A stretch of 43,017 bases of DNA from a virus, in the IMG/VR virus record IMGVR_UViG_3300020443_000115, positions 1-43,017 of that record; one strand, given 5' to 3'. Positions 9,513 through 18,900 of this stretch are shown one piece after another. The translations under genes and the position numbers were made by a program. Every line of letters begins with the position of its first letter. Positions within the stretch are counted from its first letter, which is position 1. The notes beneath the pieces were generated by a model, which saw only the letters and a program-made list of their open reading frames with translations, made no database searches and had not been told where the DNA came from.

Positions 9513-10732
9513 TATGGTTTTTGTGGATCTCCTTCTTTATTCTCTTCGAGCAGCCAATTATTTATGTTTTCCTTAACTGTATTAAAGCAATCTTTATCTA
9601 GATAACTCAACACTGAACCATTTGCGTCTCTTTTTATCTTGCCGTTTTCATCTGTTTCAGGGCTGCACTTTTCGAAATATATTTCTAAGGCCTGCTTTCG
9701 ATGGTTTGAAAGCTCATCATACGTTATTTGCGCTTTTGTTTTTCCGTCATCAGTGTAATCTGGCCATTCTCCTTCAAAATCGATTGACTCCTCTGGAACA
9801 GCAAATTCAGTTGTAATATAATCATCCCCGTCTCTTCTTAAAAAAGTTTGAGGTTTTGATACTCTGGTAACATCGTCTGCGCATTCATCCGAAGTTTTAG
9901 CTGTCCATGCGGAAATGCGATCACGCATTAAATTTTCGGACGCTGCTCTTGTTGTAGTGAAAACATCGTTCTTATCCTTGGTAATGAAACCGCCTTCACC
10001 GCTATCTCTATAATCTAAACCATAGTTTTCCAGACCCCAATGTTTTCCCTTTCCTACGTTTCTAACAAGATCACTAGTGTTCATTATGTTGTTGTTTTTA
10101 ACGTCGAACGTTTCGATACTGGATTGAATAACCTGACTTCCTACTAATAATCTTCCGTATCCTATGAATACTGGACCTCCCTCTCTTACGGTATTTTCTG
10201 GACCGGAAAATATATACGAAGCCCTTCCTCCGCCCTCTATTTCCCTAAAGTCCCCAAACTCCGGCATTGGAGTAAGTAGATTGGCGATACCAGCTGCCAT
10301 CAAGCCCAAGCCTCCGGCGATAAGCATCATTCCCATTTGGGTTGTAGCGCCAAAAGTGAAAACCCCTAGGACTATTAGGATTATTCCCGCTATTATCGCG
10401 AATATATCTTTCGCATCTGCACCCTCAACAACAGGTACTATGTCGATGCTTTTCAAATCTTGATATTCTCTAACTAACTCAGAGGAATTTATTCCCTCTT
10501 GAGTATTTATATCTTTTTCTTCGTCAAACAAAAAATCCTTTTCATTTATCAACACTCTATATTTTATATTTTTTTTGTCGTTTTTAATAAGGTTTTTGTA
10601 AAGCTTCTTGCTTTGTGATTCGAGTGCGCGCACAGCTTCGCCAACGGAGGACACGGCAAGATTCCAAACTTCTTTGCCGACCTGCTTCGCCAATACTCCG
10701 TGTAATTTAATTTCTACTAATTGATCATTCAT
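9512..10732 (-). CDS. I: Tail assembly protein, lambda I-like
   Basis: This 406-residue protein resembles lambda I, the tail-tip assembly factor encoded between K and J. Residues 1-100 form a ubiquitin-like region (KLHGVLAKQVGKEVW start and a VLINEKDF strand). Residues 109-152 are a Gly/Ala/Ile/Leu-rich hydrophobic segment, and residues 173-200 contain the family block YIFSGPENT, EGGPVFIGYG and LLVGS. Lambda I is about 220 residues, so roughly 200 C-terminal residues are extra here; they are charged and not recognised. The start codon overlaps the stop of the K-like gene (ATGA) and the stop overlaps the J-like start (TAATG), indicating translational coupling. The role is probably folding or loading of the tip complex during tail assembly, as in lambda. 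Confidence 0.85.
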   Translation of the reverse strand: MNDQLVEIKLHGVLAKQVGKEVWNLAVSSVGEAVRALESQSKKLYKNLIKNDKKNIKYRVLINEKDFLFDEEKDINTQEGINSSELVREYQDLKSIDIVPVVEGADAKDIFAIIAGIILIVLGVFTFGATTQMGMMLIAGGLGLMAAGIANLLTPMPEFGDFREIEGGGRASYIFSGPENTVREGGPVFIGYGRLLVGSQVIQSSIETFDVKNNNIMNTSDLVRNVGKGKHWGLENYGLDYRDSGEGGFITKDKNDVFTTTRAASENLMRDRISAWTAKTSDECADDVTRVSKPQTFLRRDGDDYITTEFAVPEESIDFEGEWPDYTDDGKTKAQITYDELSNHRKQALEIYFEKCSPETDENGKIKRDANGSVLSYLDKDCFNTVKENINNWLLEENKEGDPQKP

Positions 10733-11484
10733 TTTACATACCTGTATACATCCATGAGTTTAGAGGAATAAAAAGCTCCGAAATCCTCAGTTGTGGGGTA
10801 TCTGTTAGCTGGGTGATGGTATATTTGCCCGTTACCCAAGTAGACAGCCCAGTGGTCATAAGTTCTTACAAATTTAGATTTAAAGATAGAGAAACATAAT
10901 ATGTCATTTTTTAGAAATTCATTTCTACTATTAGGATAAACTTTTTTAAATTTATTATTCACTTGTAAGACTTCTTCTATTAAAGTAGGGTGTTTTTCAT
11001 TCCAGAGAGCGTCTCTTGCCTGAAATTTCTCCGGAATAAGAGTATCGATATTTAAATTTTCCTTTAGGTAATCCTTAACTAATACAATACAATCAGAAAC
11101 ACCCCACTTAAATTCTTTACTAAGGTTGCTCACTCCGTTTCTTTTGTGATCAAACAAATGAAAAGAGTCGAATTGAGTATTGTATAACACATAATTAAGC
11201 TCGTGCTTTTTGCTGTTTTCCTTATCGGCCTGACTGAAGTCCTGATTTTCGCTAGTATGAGAATGATAGGTAGCTTCTATCTTCCCGTATCGAGTCGCTC
11301 TTACATAATCTCTAGGGTCAATGGTAAAAAAACCTTCTTTACTTTCGGCTAAGTTTCTACATTTATATACTTTAAGATCGAACTTGCTTCTGTTGGAAGT
11401 TAAAAGCCCGCAACATTCGTTTGGAGCTTCTTCCAAAGCATGCGCTTTTATTTCCTCTCTGGTTTCTTTTGGGAGCCTTTTCAT
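10729..11484 (-). CDS. K: Tail tip peptidase, lambda K-like (JAMM + NlpC/P60)
   Basis: This 251-residue protein has two hydrolase modules. The N-terminal JAMM/MPN domain has E23 (PNECCGLL) and the zinc ligands H74 and H76 with S84 and D87, matching H-x-H-x7-S-x2-D exactly. The C-terminal NlpC/P60 domain has the nucleophile C132 in GVSDCIVLVKDYL and H211 in the YDHWAVYLGNGQIYHH segment. In lambda, gene K encodes the same pairing and is needed for tail assembly; the NlpC/P60 part is thought to cut peptidoglycan stem peptides. Both active sites look intact. Start and stop overlap the neighbouring genes by four bases each (ATGA), so it is coupled to the L-like gene upstream and the I-like gene downstream. 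Confidence 0.9.
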   Translation of the reverse strand: MKRLPKETREEIKAHALEEAPNECCGLLTSNRSKFDLKVYKCRNLAESKEGFFTIDPRDYVRATRYGKIEATYHSHTSENQDFSQADKENSKKHELNYVLYNTQFDSFHLFDHKRNGVSNLSKEFKWGVSDCIVLVKDYLKENLNIDTLIPEKFQARDALWNEKHPTLIEEVLQVNNKFKKVYPNSRNEFLKNDILCFSIFKSKFVRTYDHWAVYLGNGQIYHHPANRYPTTEDFGAFYSSKLMDVYRYVK

Positions 11485-12758
11485 CTTAACGTTTGGTCGA
11501 GTCTGGTGGCATTCGGAAAACCCCCGTACTGTAATTCTCCCTTCTTAAAATCCTTAGTCCCGTCTGTATTAACGCTTCCTTCAGCTCCCCATCTTTTTCT
11601 GCAACCTTGTAGGGTTTTTGAGCACATATCAGCTACCCAATAGGCAGAGTTAGGGGGCGCGTATTTCAAATGATGACTTGCCTTGTCGATCGTGCCGGGG
11701 ATTTTTTCTCTAGCCACAAAATAATATTTAATATTGTTTTTTACTACGAAAACGTAATCTCCTTTTAAATAACTTTTTCCAGAACTCCATTCACCCTCAT
11801 TCTTAAGGACGCTAACTCCCACTTTGCTTTTTATGCTTTCATCTGATAAAGTCGCTACCGGAGGAGCGTCGTCAGGTAGAGAAAGTTCGCTATCTCTTAT
11901 TTCGCATTTAGCTAAAAGCTTGCTTGTCGTGCCGGGACCGGGAGCATTCGGGTCCTTTATGCCGTTCGCAAGGAATTTAGAATCAAATGTTGCGCTCTCT
12001 TTTTGTTCGTAGAAACATCCACATCCTCTATAGGTAAAACCGCATTTGTTAGATAAAACAACCCTTCTTGGAAGTTTTATACCTTCAACATCTATCAATG
12101 CGCTTAGTTCATACTCTAAGTTTATCTTATTTTCGTTTGATTTTCTTTCTATATAGAAAATGTCTCTTGGGAATTCAGCGTAAGGGTCAGGCTCGTATTG
12201 ATCTGGAAAGTTAGATTCGTAAATACCTTGTTTTCCGTCTATTTGACTAATGCTAGAAAAATTAGCTTCATCTAAATATTTGGCAAAAGTTCTAATCCTT
12301 GTTACCTTAGCGCCAACAACATCTCCATATTTATGTATAGCTCTCCTTAAAATAGACAAAGCTTCTACTCCTTTTTCTTTCTGAGCTGTCATTCTTAATA
12401 CAGGAGTGGGTAGCGTTCCTCTGGAACTTATATCGAACCCTTCTGCTTGAATTGGAGCGGGAAAATAAGTTTTTCCTTGCCAGACTATAAATGAATTGAA
12501 TACTTTTATGTTGTTATGAAATCTTAGAATATTTGGGTCAGCTGATTTTTCGACTTTTAAGTCTTCTGACGAAAAATTTATTCCCACTTGAGCTCCGTCT
12601 GCTACTAAGCTAGACTGAATGCCTTTAGTAGCTGTGGTCATATCTATTTCAAATAGCTCCATTAAAGTAGACGGAGTGAGGTTCGTAGCCTCATACATAA
12701 GGGATTTAATGGACTTACGAGCTTGTTCTTTACTGAAAGTATGATAGTCGTCAGGCAT
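11481..12758 (-). CDS. L: Tail tip protein, lambda L-like, with Fe-S cysteines and CBM-like insert
   Basis: This 425-residue protein resembles lambda L, a tail-tip protein that binds an iron-sulfur cluster. The family core is visible from residue 85 (FNSFIVWQGKTYFPAPIQ) through the ELSALIDVEGIKLPRR segment. Cysteines at 239 and 246/248 (CGFTYRGCGC) and at 379 and 386 (DMCSKTLQGCRKRWG) match the conserved cluster-ligating positions of the family. Between the two cysteine pairs lies an insertion of about 130 residues. Its end (about 323-375) has a W-x5-Y-x2-GD-x-V pattern, then Y-Y-F, then PP and YW, as in small CBM5/12 carbohydrate-binding modules. Lambda L is only about 230 residues, so the insert explains the length. 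The TAATG overlap with the M-like gene shows coupling. Confidence 0.88.
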   Translation of the reverse strand: MPDDYHTFSKEQARKSIKSLMYEATNLTPSTLMELFEIDMTTATKGIQSSLVADGAQVGINFSSEDLKVEKSADPNILRFHNNIKVFNSFIVWQGKTYFPAPIQAEGFDISSRGTLPTPVLRMTAQKEKGVEALSILRRAIHKYGDVVGAKVTRIRTFAKYLDEANFSSISQIDGKQGIYESNFPDQYEPDPYAEFPRDIFYIERKSNENKINLEYELSALIDVEGIKLPRRVVLSNKCGFTYRGCGCFYEQKESATFDSKFLANGIKDPNAPGPGTTSKLLAKCEIRDSELSLPDDAPPVATLSDESIKSKVGVSVLKNEGEWSSGKSYLKGDYVFVVKNNIKYYFVAREKIPGTIDKASHHLKYAPPNSAYWVADMCSKTLQGCRKRWGAEGSVNTDGTKDFKKGELQYGGFPNATRLDQTLR

Positions 12759-13348
12759 TATGTATTAACTTGAACAAATTCCGTGGATATTGTATAGTTA
12801 TTATAGAACTTAAATTCGCTTCTCCAGCCTTTACATACAAAAAGTTTCTTATACCCTCCGATTTTAAGGTCATTGTGAGGTTCGGGCAGATCTTCGAAGA
12901 CGAACGACTCAACGCTTTTTCTGCTTTTTAAAAAATGATTTATAGCTTTGGCTTCTTTAATATCTCTTAGCTCAAAAGCTAAGGATATCGTAATTAGATC
13001 GTTAAATATACCGTCTTGGAATCTTTGTTCGTATCCGTTTCCAAAAACGATATTATTTGTCCTTGGTTCGTGGGCTATTCCTATATTATAAGAAGGTTTC
13101 CAAATGAATTTAGGTTTAATTTTTTCTCCAATTCTCGTGGTCCCACCCCATGCAACCGAATCTGGAGAAGGTTCTAGAGTGTTGTTATTGGATGTACTGT
13201 AGTAATAATCGGCTTTTTTGGGTATTTGAGAAGAGGCAAAACGCTCGAAAACGACAACTATATCATCTTTTGAGTATTTAGAAGTGTTATTTTCCTCATT
13301 TGGATCACTCCATTCCGAAATATTGTATATGCTATTTTCGTCAGCCAT
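12758..13348 (-). CDS. M: Minor tail protein, lambda M-like
   Basis: This 196-residue protein is the first gene of the minus-strand tail-tip block. Its second half carries the family pattern: FGNGYEQRFQDGI, a long helix leading to INHFLKSRKS, SFVFEDLPEP, then FVCKGWRSEF and a final beta strand. Lambda M (about 110 residues) forms part of the tip between tape measure and L. Here an N-terminal extension of about 85 residues precedes the core, containing SSQIPKKADYYYS; phage tip proteins often carry such small sugar-binding-like extensions, but I cannot assign it. The gene starts 24 nt after an AGTGTAA promoter-like motif, with an AAGGA Shine-Dalgarno-like sequence before the ATG. Confidence 0.85.
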   Translation of the reverse strand: MADENSIYNISEWSDPNEENNTSKYSKDDIVVVFERFASSQIPKKADYYYSTSNNNTLEPSPDSVAWGGTTRIGEKIKPKFIWKPSYNIGIAHEPRTNNIVFGNGYEQRFQDGIFNDLITISLAFELRDIKEAKAINHFLKSRKSVESFVFEDLPEPHNDLKIGGYKKLFVCKGWRSEFKFYNNYTISTEFVQVNT

Positions 13349-13372
13349 TTTTCCTTATACCTTTTCAAAATA

Positions 13373-13390
13373 TTACACTAAAAAGTGTAA
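13373..13390. promoter_or_regulatory. Divergent promoter-like inverted repeat (AGTGTAA both ways)
   Basis: TTACACT at 13373-13379 and AGTGTAA at 13384-13390 form a perfect 7-bp inverted repeat separated by AAAA. It sits in the 51-bp gap between the divergent M-like gene (start 13348) and the plus-strand structural gene (start 13400). Each arm points AGTGTAA towards one of the two genes. The same heptamer occurs before other minus-strand genes, so I read it as back-to-back promoter elements or an operator. The plus-strand ATG is only 9 nt beyond the motif, which would give a leaderless mRNA if the motif acts as a -10 element. Confidence 0.6.
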
Positions 13391-13399
13391 ATATATGTA

Positions 13400-14203
13400 A
13401 TGCTGTCAAGAATAAGGAGAGAAGGGCAAAGGTTAACGGTTAATGGGACTGGAGTAAACGCTATACAAAGTTTATCTTTTGGGTATCAATCTACCGCGCA
13501 ACCAATCACCCCTCTTGGTCTGTCTCAAGTCGTTTATGCTCCAAGTGCTCCACAAACAGCCACAATTAACACTAATTCGTTACTGGTATATGATGATTTT
13601 TTCATAAATTTCACTGGGGAAATGCCTTTTAGTGGGCAGGTCGACTATAAAGACCAGAACGTAAAGTTCACCGAAGCTTACCTTTCTTCGTATTCTTCCT
13701 CCTGCTCGATAGGGGAAATACCGTCCATAGGTATGCAAGCGGACATTTTCGGGGAACTGGGAACCGGAAGTTTCTTTGATTTCGGAGCTACAACTCCTCA
13801 TGATGAGGAATTAAAGATAGCTGGATATAACTCGATTGATATTAGTTTGGATGAGTTCTCTTCGAACAGGGTAAATAGTTACTCTTTGGATATTGGGGTT
13901 CCTAGGTCTCCCGTATACGCTTTTAACGACAGAACTCCCTCGGAGGTTGTATCCAATTCTCCGCTGTCCGTGTCTTTAAATTTTAATATTGAACCTGATG
14001 ATTATAAAATAAAGAATATGAGATTCGTGCCAGAAGAAACCGTTTTTAGGAACGTCAGGGTAAGGGTTAATAAGAATAATTCGACAGAAAAAATTCAAGA
14101 TTATCTTTTTAATAATCTTCTTTTAGTTTCAGAACAATACAGCGCAGACAATAATGGCAATGTAGGAATAGAAATGAGCCTACAAGGAACAATTTTGAGA
14201 TAG
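13400..14203 (+). CDS. Virion structural protein, first of three related tandem genes
   Basis: This 267-residue, beta-rich protein opens the rightward late operon. It shares an architecture with the next two genes: two similar halves, each beginning with a beta segment and a P-x-Y or V-Y-A turn. The first half has the YAPSAPQT region and an AYLSSYSSSCSIGEIPS strand; the second has SPVYAFNDRTPSEVV. No signal peptide, catalytic or metal motif is visible. Proteins of this size and composition next to tail genes are often tail tube or tube-decorating proteins, but that is inference. The ATG lies 9 nt from an AGTGTAA element with no Shine-Dalgarno. The gene ends 14 nt before the next. Confidence 0.75.
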   Translation: MLSRIRREGQRLTVNGTGVNAIQSLSFGYQSTAQPITPLGLSQVVYAPSAPQTATINTNSLLVYDDFFINFTGEMPFSGQVDYKDQNVKFTEAYLSSYSSSCSIGEIPSIGMQADIFGELGTGSFFDFGATTPHDEELKIAGYNSIDISLDEFSSNRVNSYSLDIGVPRSPVYAFNDRTPSEVVSNSPLSVSLNFNIEPDDYKIKNMRFVPEETVFRNVRVRVNKNNSTEKIQDYLFNNLLLVSEQYSADNNGNVGIEMSLQGTILR

Positions 14204-14217
14204 GTGTAATTTGTGAT

Positions 14218-15078
14218 ATGGCTTCGATTCGTTACGACAAAATTCCCTTAATTCTGGAATACGATGGTAGGACAGAAAAGGTCTTGGCGTATGACTGCTC
14301 GTTAAATGAACAGGCTGATCTTCAGCCCATTTACTCTTTAGGGAAACAGGGGATAGCTGAGCAGACTCCTGCGGGAGCCAGAAAAGCTAGTGTTTCTTTT
14401 TCTTACACTCCGGTATTAACGGGATATGCGACAGTAGGGAATGAATTCAACATAATAAACGAAGCCGCAAGCAAACAAAAAATACTGAAAGGAACTCAAG
14501 CAACGGAAGTTGCTATAAGGTTTGGAGGAATTAGTGGAGAAGGGTTGTTGGAGTCTTATTCTGTTTCTCTCGAGCCTTACGCTCCGGTTACCTGCAATGT
14601 TAATTTTCTATTACTTGGTTCAGGGGAGAATGTTCCCGTAAGCGGAGAATTAATATCGCAAGATCAAGCACATAAGCAGGCGGATTTAGCGTCAGACGTT
14701 GGCCATACGGCTTACTCTGATTTTATGGCGGGAGAATCTCCGGCCACTATAACTAGCGATAACCAAACGGGCGTTTTGACTTCCGTAAACTATTCTATAA
14801 ATTTTAATTACGAACCAGTTTACAAGCTTGGGCAGGAATTCCCGTCCACTTTTCTCTACCATTCAGCAAATGAACGAGCCGAGATAAGCGAAAATACTTT
14901 CGAAACAGGAATAGCGTTTACAGGTAAAGCAGGAAATTTTGATTTGGAAATAAAAAGCTTGGATAATAAAACAGCGATGAGGATAAGAATGACAAAACCG
15001 GTAGTAAAAGACTCCAAATTAAGCGTCTCCGCCGGAAACATAGCGAACACCTCTAAAACACTTAACAGTTTTTACTAA
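14218..15078 (+). CDS. Virion structural protein, second of three related tandem genes
   Basis: This 286-residue protein is related in layout to its neighbours. In half one, QPIYSLGKQGIAEQTPAG is followed by a beta strand and later LLESYSVSLEPYAPVTCNVNF. In half two, NYEPVYKLGQEFPSTF precedes two strands. The repeated elements P-x-Y-x-x-G and 'SYS...EP..PV..N' also occur in the third gene, so the group appears to have arisen by duplication. It is probably a tail tube or tube-associated protein (inference from context and fold-like composition). GGTGTAA, a variant of the recurring promoter-like heptamer, sits 8 nt before its ATG. The stop codon overlaps the next start (TAATG). Confidence 0.75.
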   Translation: MASIRYDKIPLILEYDGRTEKVLAYDCSLNEQADLQPIYSLGKQGIAEQTPAGARKASVSFSYTPVLTGYATVGNEFNIINEAASKQKILKGTQATEVAIRFGGISGEGLLESYSVSLEPYAPVTCNVNFLLLGSGENVPVSGELISQDQAHKQADLASDVGHTAYSDFMAGESPATITSDNQTGVLTSVNYSINFNYEPVYKLGQEFPSTFLYHSANERAEISENTFETGIAFTGKAGNFDLEIKSLDNKTAMRIRMTKPVVKDSKLSVSAGNIANTSKTLNSFY

Positions 15079-15935
15079 TGATTTTCGCCGCTAAAAATAC
15101 AAAATTAAAACTTAATGAAGTTGAGATTTTAGCTTCTCAATGTACGCTTGACGTTGCTACTTCTATTAATCCTAGGTACGATGCTGGAGATAGGCATACG
15201 AGGACGTATTTTGCAGATAACGGATTGGGTTCAAGCCTTACTTTTACTCATTACCTTACGGGAGATTTAGATAAGATAAAAACTTTCATTTCGGAGCAAG
15301 GGGAGTTGATCGGCCCTGATAATCGCAGCAATGAGGGCCAGATTATATCAGGTAGTTTCGGAGGCTTGACTTTCACAAGTGGATATCTTTCGAGTTACAC
15401 AATAAGGTTCGAGCCAAATAAACCTGTTACAGCTAATTCAACGGTAGTTTTTTATGATGATCTAGATGGCGAGTTCACCCAAAACATAGAAGATATTAAA
15501 GAGGAATCTATTCTCAACTGTAAAAACATCACTTTCGAAAATACATCAACAGAAGAAATAGGAGAGATTAATGATTTTATTTCAGCTTCTTATAATTATA
15601 CCTCTGATGTAAGGCCGGTATACTCTGCAGGAAATACTGTTCCTGACAGGATATCTTTCGGAAGAAAGAGTGTCGCGATGGGAATTCAGGTAGATAATCC
15701 CACGGGGTATCTGCATTACAACGGAATTACAGCTAACTTCAAGATAAACCTATTTGATCACGGGGGAGCCGAGAGCGTAGAAAGCTTTTCATGCTTCGGG
15801 ACATTACAATCTAGAGCGATACAAGCTAGAGTAGGAGATAAGGTAAATCATCAATTGGCCGTAGTTTCGCATAAACACACCTTTCTGGCAAAGGTTCTTG
15901 GCATTACTCCAACCGCGAGACCCGATATACCCTAA
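15078..15935 (+). CDS. Virion structural protein, third of three related tandem genes
   Basis: This 285-residue protein starts within the stop codon of the previous gene (TAATG), so its translation is coupled. It has the same two-half plan: INPRYDAGDRHTRTYFADNG followed by SGYLSSYTIRFEPNKPVTAN, then VRPVYSAGNTVPDRISFG with two strands. Compared with its sisters it has a longer C-terminal beta region ending in a Pro-rich tail. No enzymatic signature is seen. The three genes together suggest a ring or tube built of related subunits, as in tails with more than one tube-like protein; this is inference. The gene is followed after 6 nt by the giant TIG-repeat protein. Confidence 0.75.
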   Translation: MIFAAKNTKLKLNEVEILASQCTLDVATSINPRYDAGDRHTRTYFADNGLGSSLTFTHYLTGDLDKIKTFISEQGELIGPDNRSNEGQIISGSFGGLTFTSGYLSSYTIRFEPNKPVTANSTVVFYDDLDGEFTQNIEDIKEESILNCKNITFENTSTEEIGEINDFISASYNYTSDVRPVYSAGNTVPDRISFGRKSVAMGIQVDNPTGYLHYNGITANFKINLFDHGGAESVESFSCFGTLQSRAIQARVGDKVNHQLAVVSHKHTFLAKVLGITPTARPDIP

Positions 15936-15941
15936 ATTAAA

Positions 15942-18900
15942 ATGCCAATATTTTATCCAAATTCAGGTTTTTATATCAGCGGGGAAGATTTAGACTCTGT
16001 AAGTAAAGTTAGATGGGGAGATGTTGACATAGGAAGGGAGAAGATGCTGCTCGATGGAACTTCGGGGGTAAGTGGGGTGATGCCTCCGAACGCTAAAACG
16101 GATATCGTTTATTTTGTAGAGTCTGATGGTTCGGTTGCTTCATTGGGGGAGCAACAGGTAAGATTAAAAGAGGTGGATCAATTAACCGTAGGTTCTTTGA
16201 ATGTAACCTCTGGAAATGCGAACGATATAGTAACTGTAACTGGGAAAAACTTTTATAGGGTAACTAATGTGAAGTTCGGAAATACCGAAGCTAATTTCTT
16301 CTTAAATTCTCCCAGTGAAATAGAAGCGATTGTTCCTTTCAATGCTGAGTATGGTAGCATAACGGTTTATTCTTCTGTGAGGTCAGGAGAAGATGACGCT
16401 TCTGGAGAGAAGACATTCTATAATAGCGGAATATCTCCAAACAGTTTTATTACGCTGCCAGAAATAACTTCCATAAATCCAAATCAACAAATTTTTGGCG
16501 ACGACATAACCATTTCAGGGTATAGTCTAAGTTCTGTTACGGGAGTTAAGTTTCCTAATTCCAACATTATTAACCCCGCTTCTCAAGTCTCGAACAATTC
16601 CTTGGTTGTAGAGGTTCCTACCGGAAAAACAAGAGGTGCGTTGACGTTGCTATTAGAGGGAGACCTATCCAAGACTCCGTCTAGCGTGAGTAACGAGTTT
16701 AATCATTTAGCTCTTATAGACGACATTCCGTCGGTGGTAATTGGGGGTGAGCAAATACTCTTGCAGGGGAGAAATTTTCATACGGAGCTTCTTTTTGGTC
16801 AGGAAGACGGTTTTATAAAGGTGGATTTTAGCGGGGTAGCCGCTTCTGGCTTCAAAGTATTAAGTCCAACACTTATTGAAGGCAAGGTTCCTTCGAATTT
16901 AGAAACAGGCGAAACCTTAGTATCCCTTATAGACGAGATAGGAGGGATATATCCTTCTGGCAAAACAATAACAATAAGCGGTAGTCTGCCTGTTATAAAC
17001 AAAATAAGGCCAGACCACGGAATCACGGGAACTATTGTTAATATAGAAGGGAGAAATTTAATTGGAATAAAAAGCGTTACTTTAACTAGCGAAAAGGATT
17101 CAGGCAACTTTGTAAAAATAACAGGATCAGGCATTACGCATTCTTCATTGGGAGACTTTGCACAGGTTGTTATACCTACAGGATTGCAATCTGGCTATAG
17201 TTCCGGAGAGGGTCGTTTCGCTTTAAGCGCAGAGGTTAGTGGTTTATTTGGAGTTTCAAATGAACTAAGTAGCGGGTATTGGGTTGTGGGAAGACCCATA
17301 ATCGAACAAGTTTCCGGGGGAATTGTAGATGCTCGTCAGCCAAGAGAATCTGGGGCTCTGTCAGGAATCAATTTATTTCGAGAATCTAAAATAGAGTTGT
17401 TTGATTCTGTCGATGAAAGCAGTGCAGGGTTCGTTACAGTTAGGAATACTTTTATAAGCGCAAGCGGAGACTACGAAAAAGTTTCGTTTCTTTTTCCAGA
17501 GTCTTTCTCTTCGACTGGAGTAAAGTTAAAAGTATCAAACTTGGGAGGAATAAGTAATTTCTCCGACTCTATTCCCGTCTTTAAAGAGCCGGAGATTTCA
17601 GGTTTCGCTCCTGCTTCTGGAGTAGCGGGTACATCTGTTCTGGTAAGTGGATACTTTAGTGGATTGAAGGAAGATACGGTAAAGGTGGGCGCAGTAGGCG
17701 TAAACAATTTGATTTTCAATGAGAATACTGGTTTGTCATTCGATTTCCCTCCTAATGCCACATCTGATTTTATTAACATAGAAACAAGTGGAGGGACAGC
17801 GCAGTCTAAAACTAGATTTTCGTTACAGCCCGATATTCCTATAATAACAGGCTTTGATCCTGACGCGAATTCGCCTTTGGATTATTCTGTTTTCTCCAAG
17901 AATCAAAAAATAGATATACTAGGAAGCAATCTTGGTTTGGTTAGTCAGGTGCTCTTCTATGACAAAAACGGGTTTGACACTCTGTTGACCTCTGTAGATT
18001 TTTCGTTTCAATCTTCTAATAAAATTTCTGTGTTTCTAAAAGACACGGCAGCCAGCGAAGATGTTAACAATTTATATTTAAGTGGTAACGGTGGAAAGAT
18101 AAGGTTGCAGGATAGGTTTTCTAGGCGTGTCACGGGTAGTCAACAGTTCAGGATAGCTGAGTTCTCTGGGACTTCTAGCAGCTACGCTGCTTTCGGCGAG
18201 GAATTATCTTTTAGTGGAAAGTTTTTCTCAGGACTAAATGCAACATTTAAAGACGAAAGCGGGATTAACGTACCCGGAGAGTATCAATCAACCACAACGA
18301 TTTCGAATACTGGGTATACTTTCATCACAAAGGTACCGAGGGATATTGTTGGTTCGGAGATTTTAATTTCAGGAAACAATAACAAATCTATACATACGAC
18401 CACTGGTCAGTTTTTTCCTTTGCCTACTATCACTGGAGTTAGTGGAGTTAGCGATTTTTCTTTCGGGATTGGGGATAATTTTCAAGTCACGGGCGTAAAT
18501 TCTTTCGGTGGTTTTCAGTCGGGTGATGCAGTTGTTGGAATAACGGGAGACGGCAAGCACTCTTTCTTTGGTATTAATTCTTTTTCCAGAGCGATTGATT
18601 CTAGTGGGGAAAAAGTGTCAGTTTTTGATTTAAACGTGGGAGATAACTTCACTGGAAGCGGGCAGCTATTCATTATGAGCCCTTGGGAGGATTACAACTC
18701 AACGAACTTTAGTTTTCTTTCGTCCAAAACCAATGAAAATATCAATAAAATTTTAACCGATGATTTTTATACTGTTGTTTACCCTCAACCTATTATTACG
18801 GGTATAGCAACAGGAAATAAATTCAATGAAAGAATATCTGGTTTTATAAGTGGAAATAATCTTTCTCCTGTCACCGGCGTATTCTTTTCTGGTTCAGGAA

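Noticed and set aside
16799-17134. Minus-strand frame of 111 residues inside the TIG gene
   Set aside because: It is antisense to a strong repeat-containing coding sequence, and its composition looks like a reverse reading of repeat DNA, with no start signal or homology.
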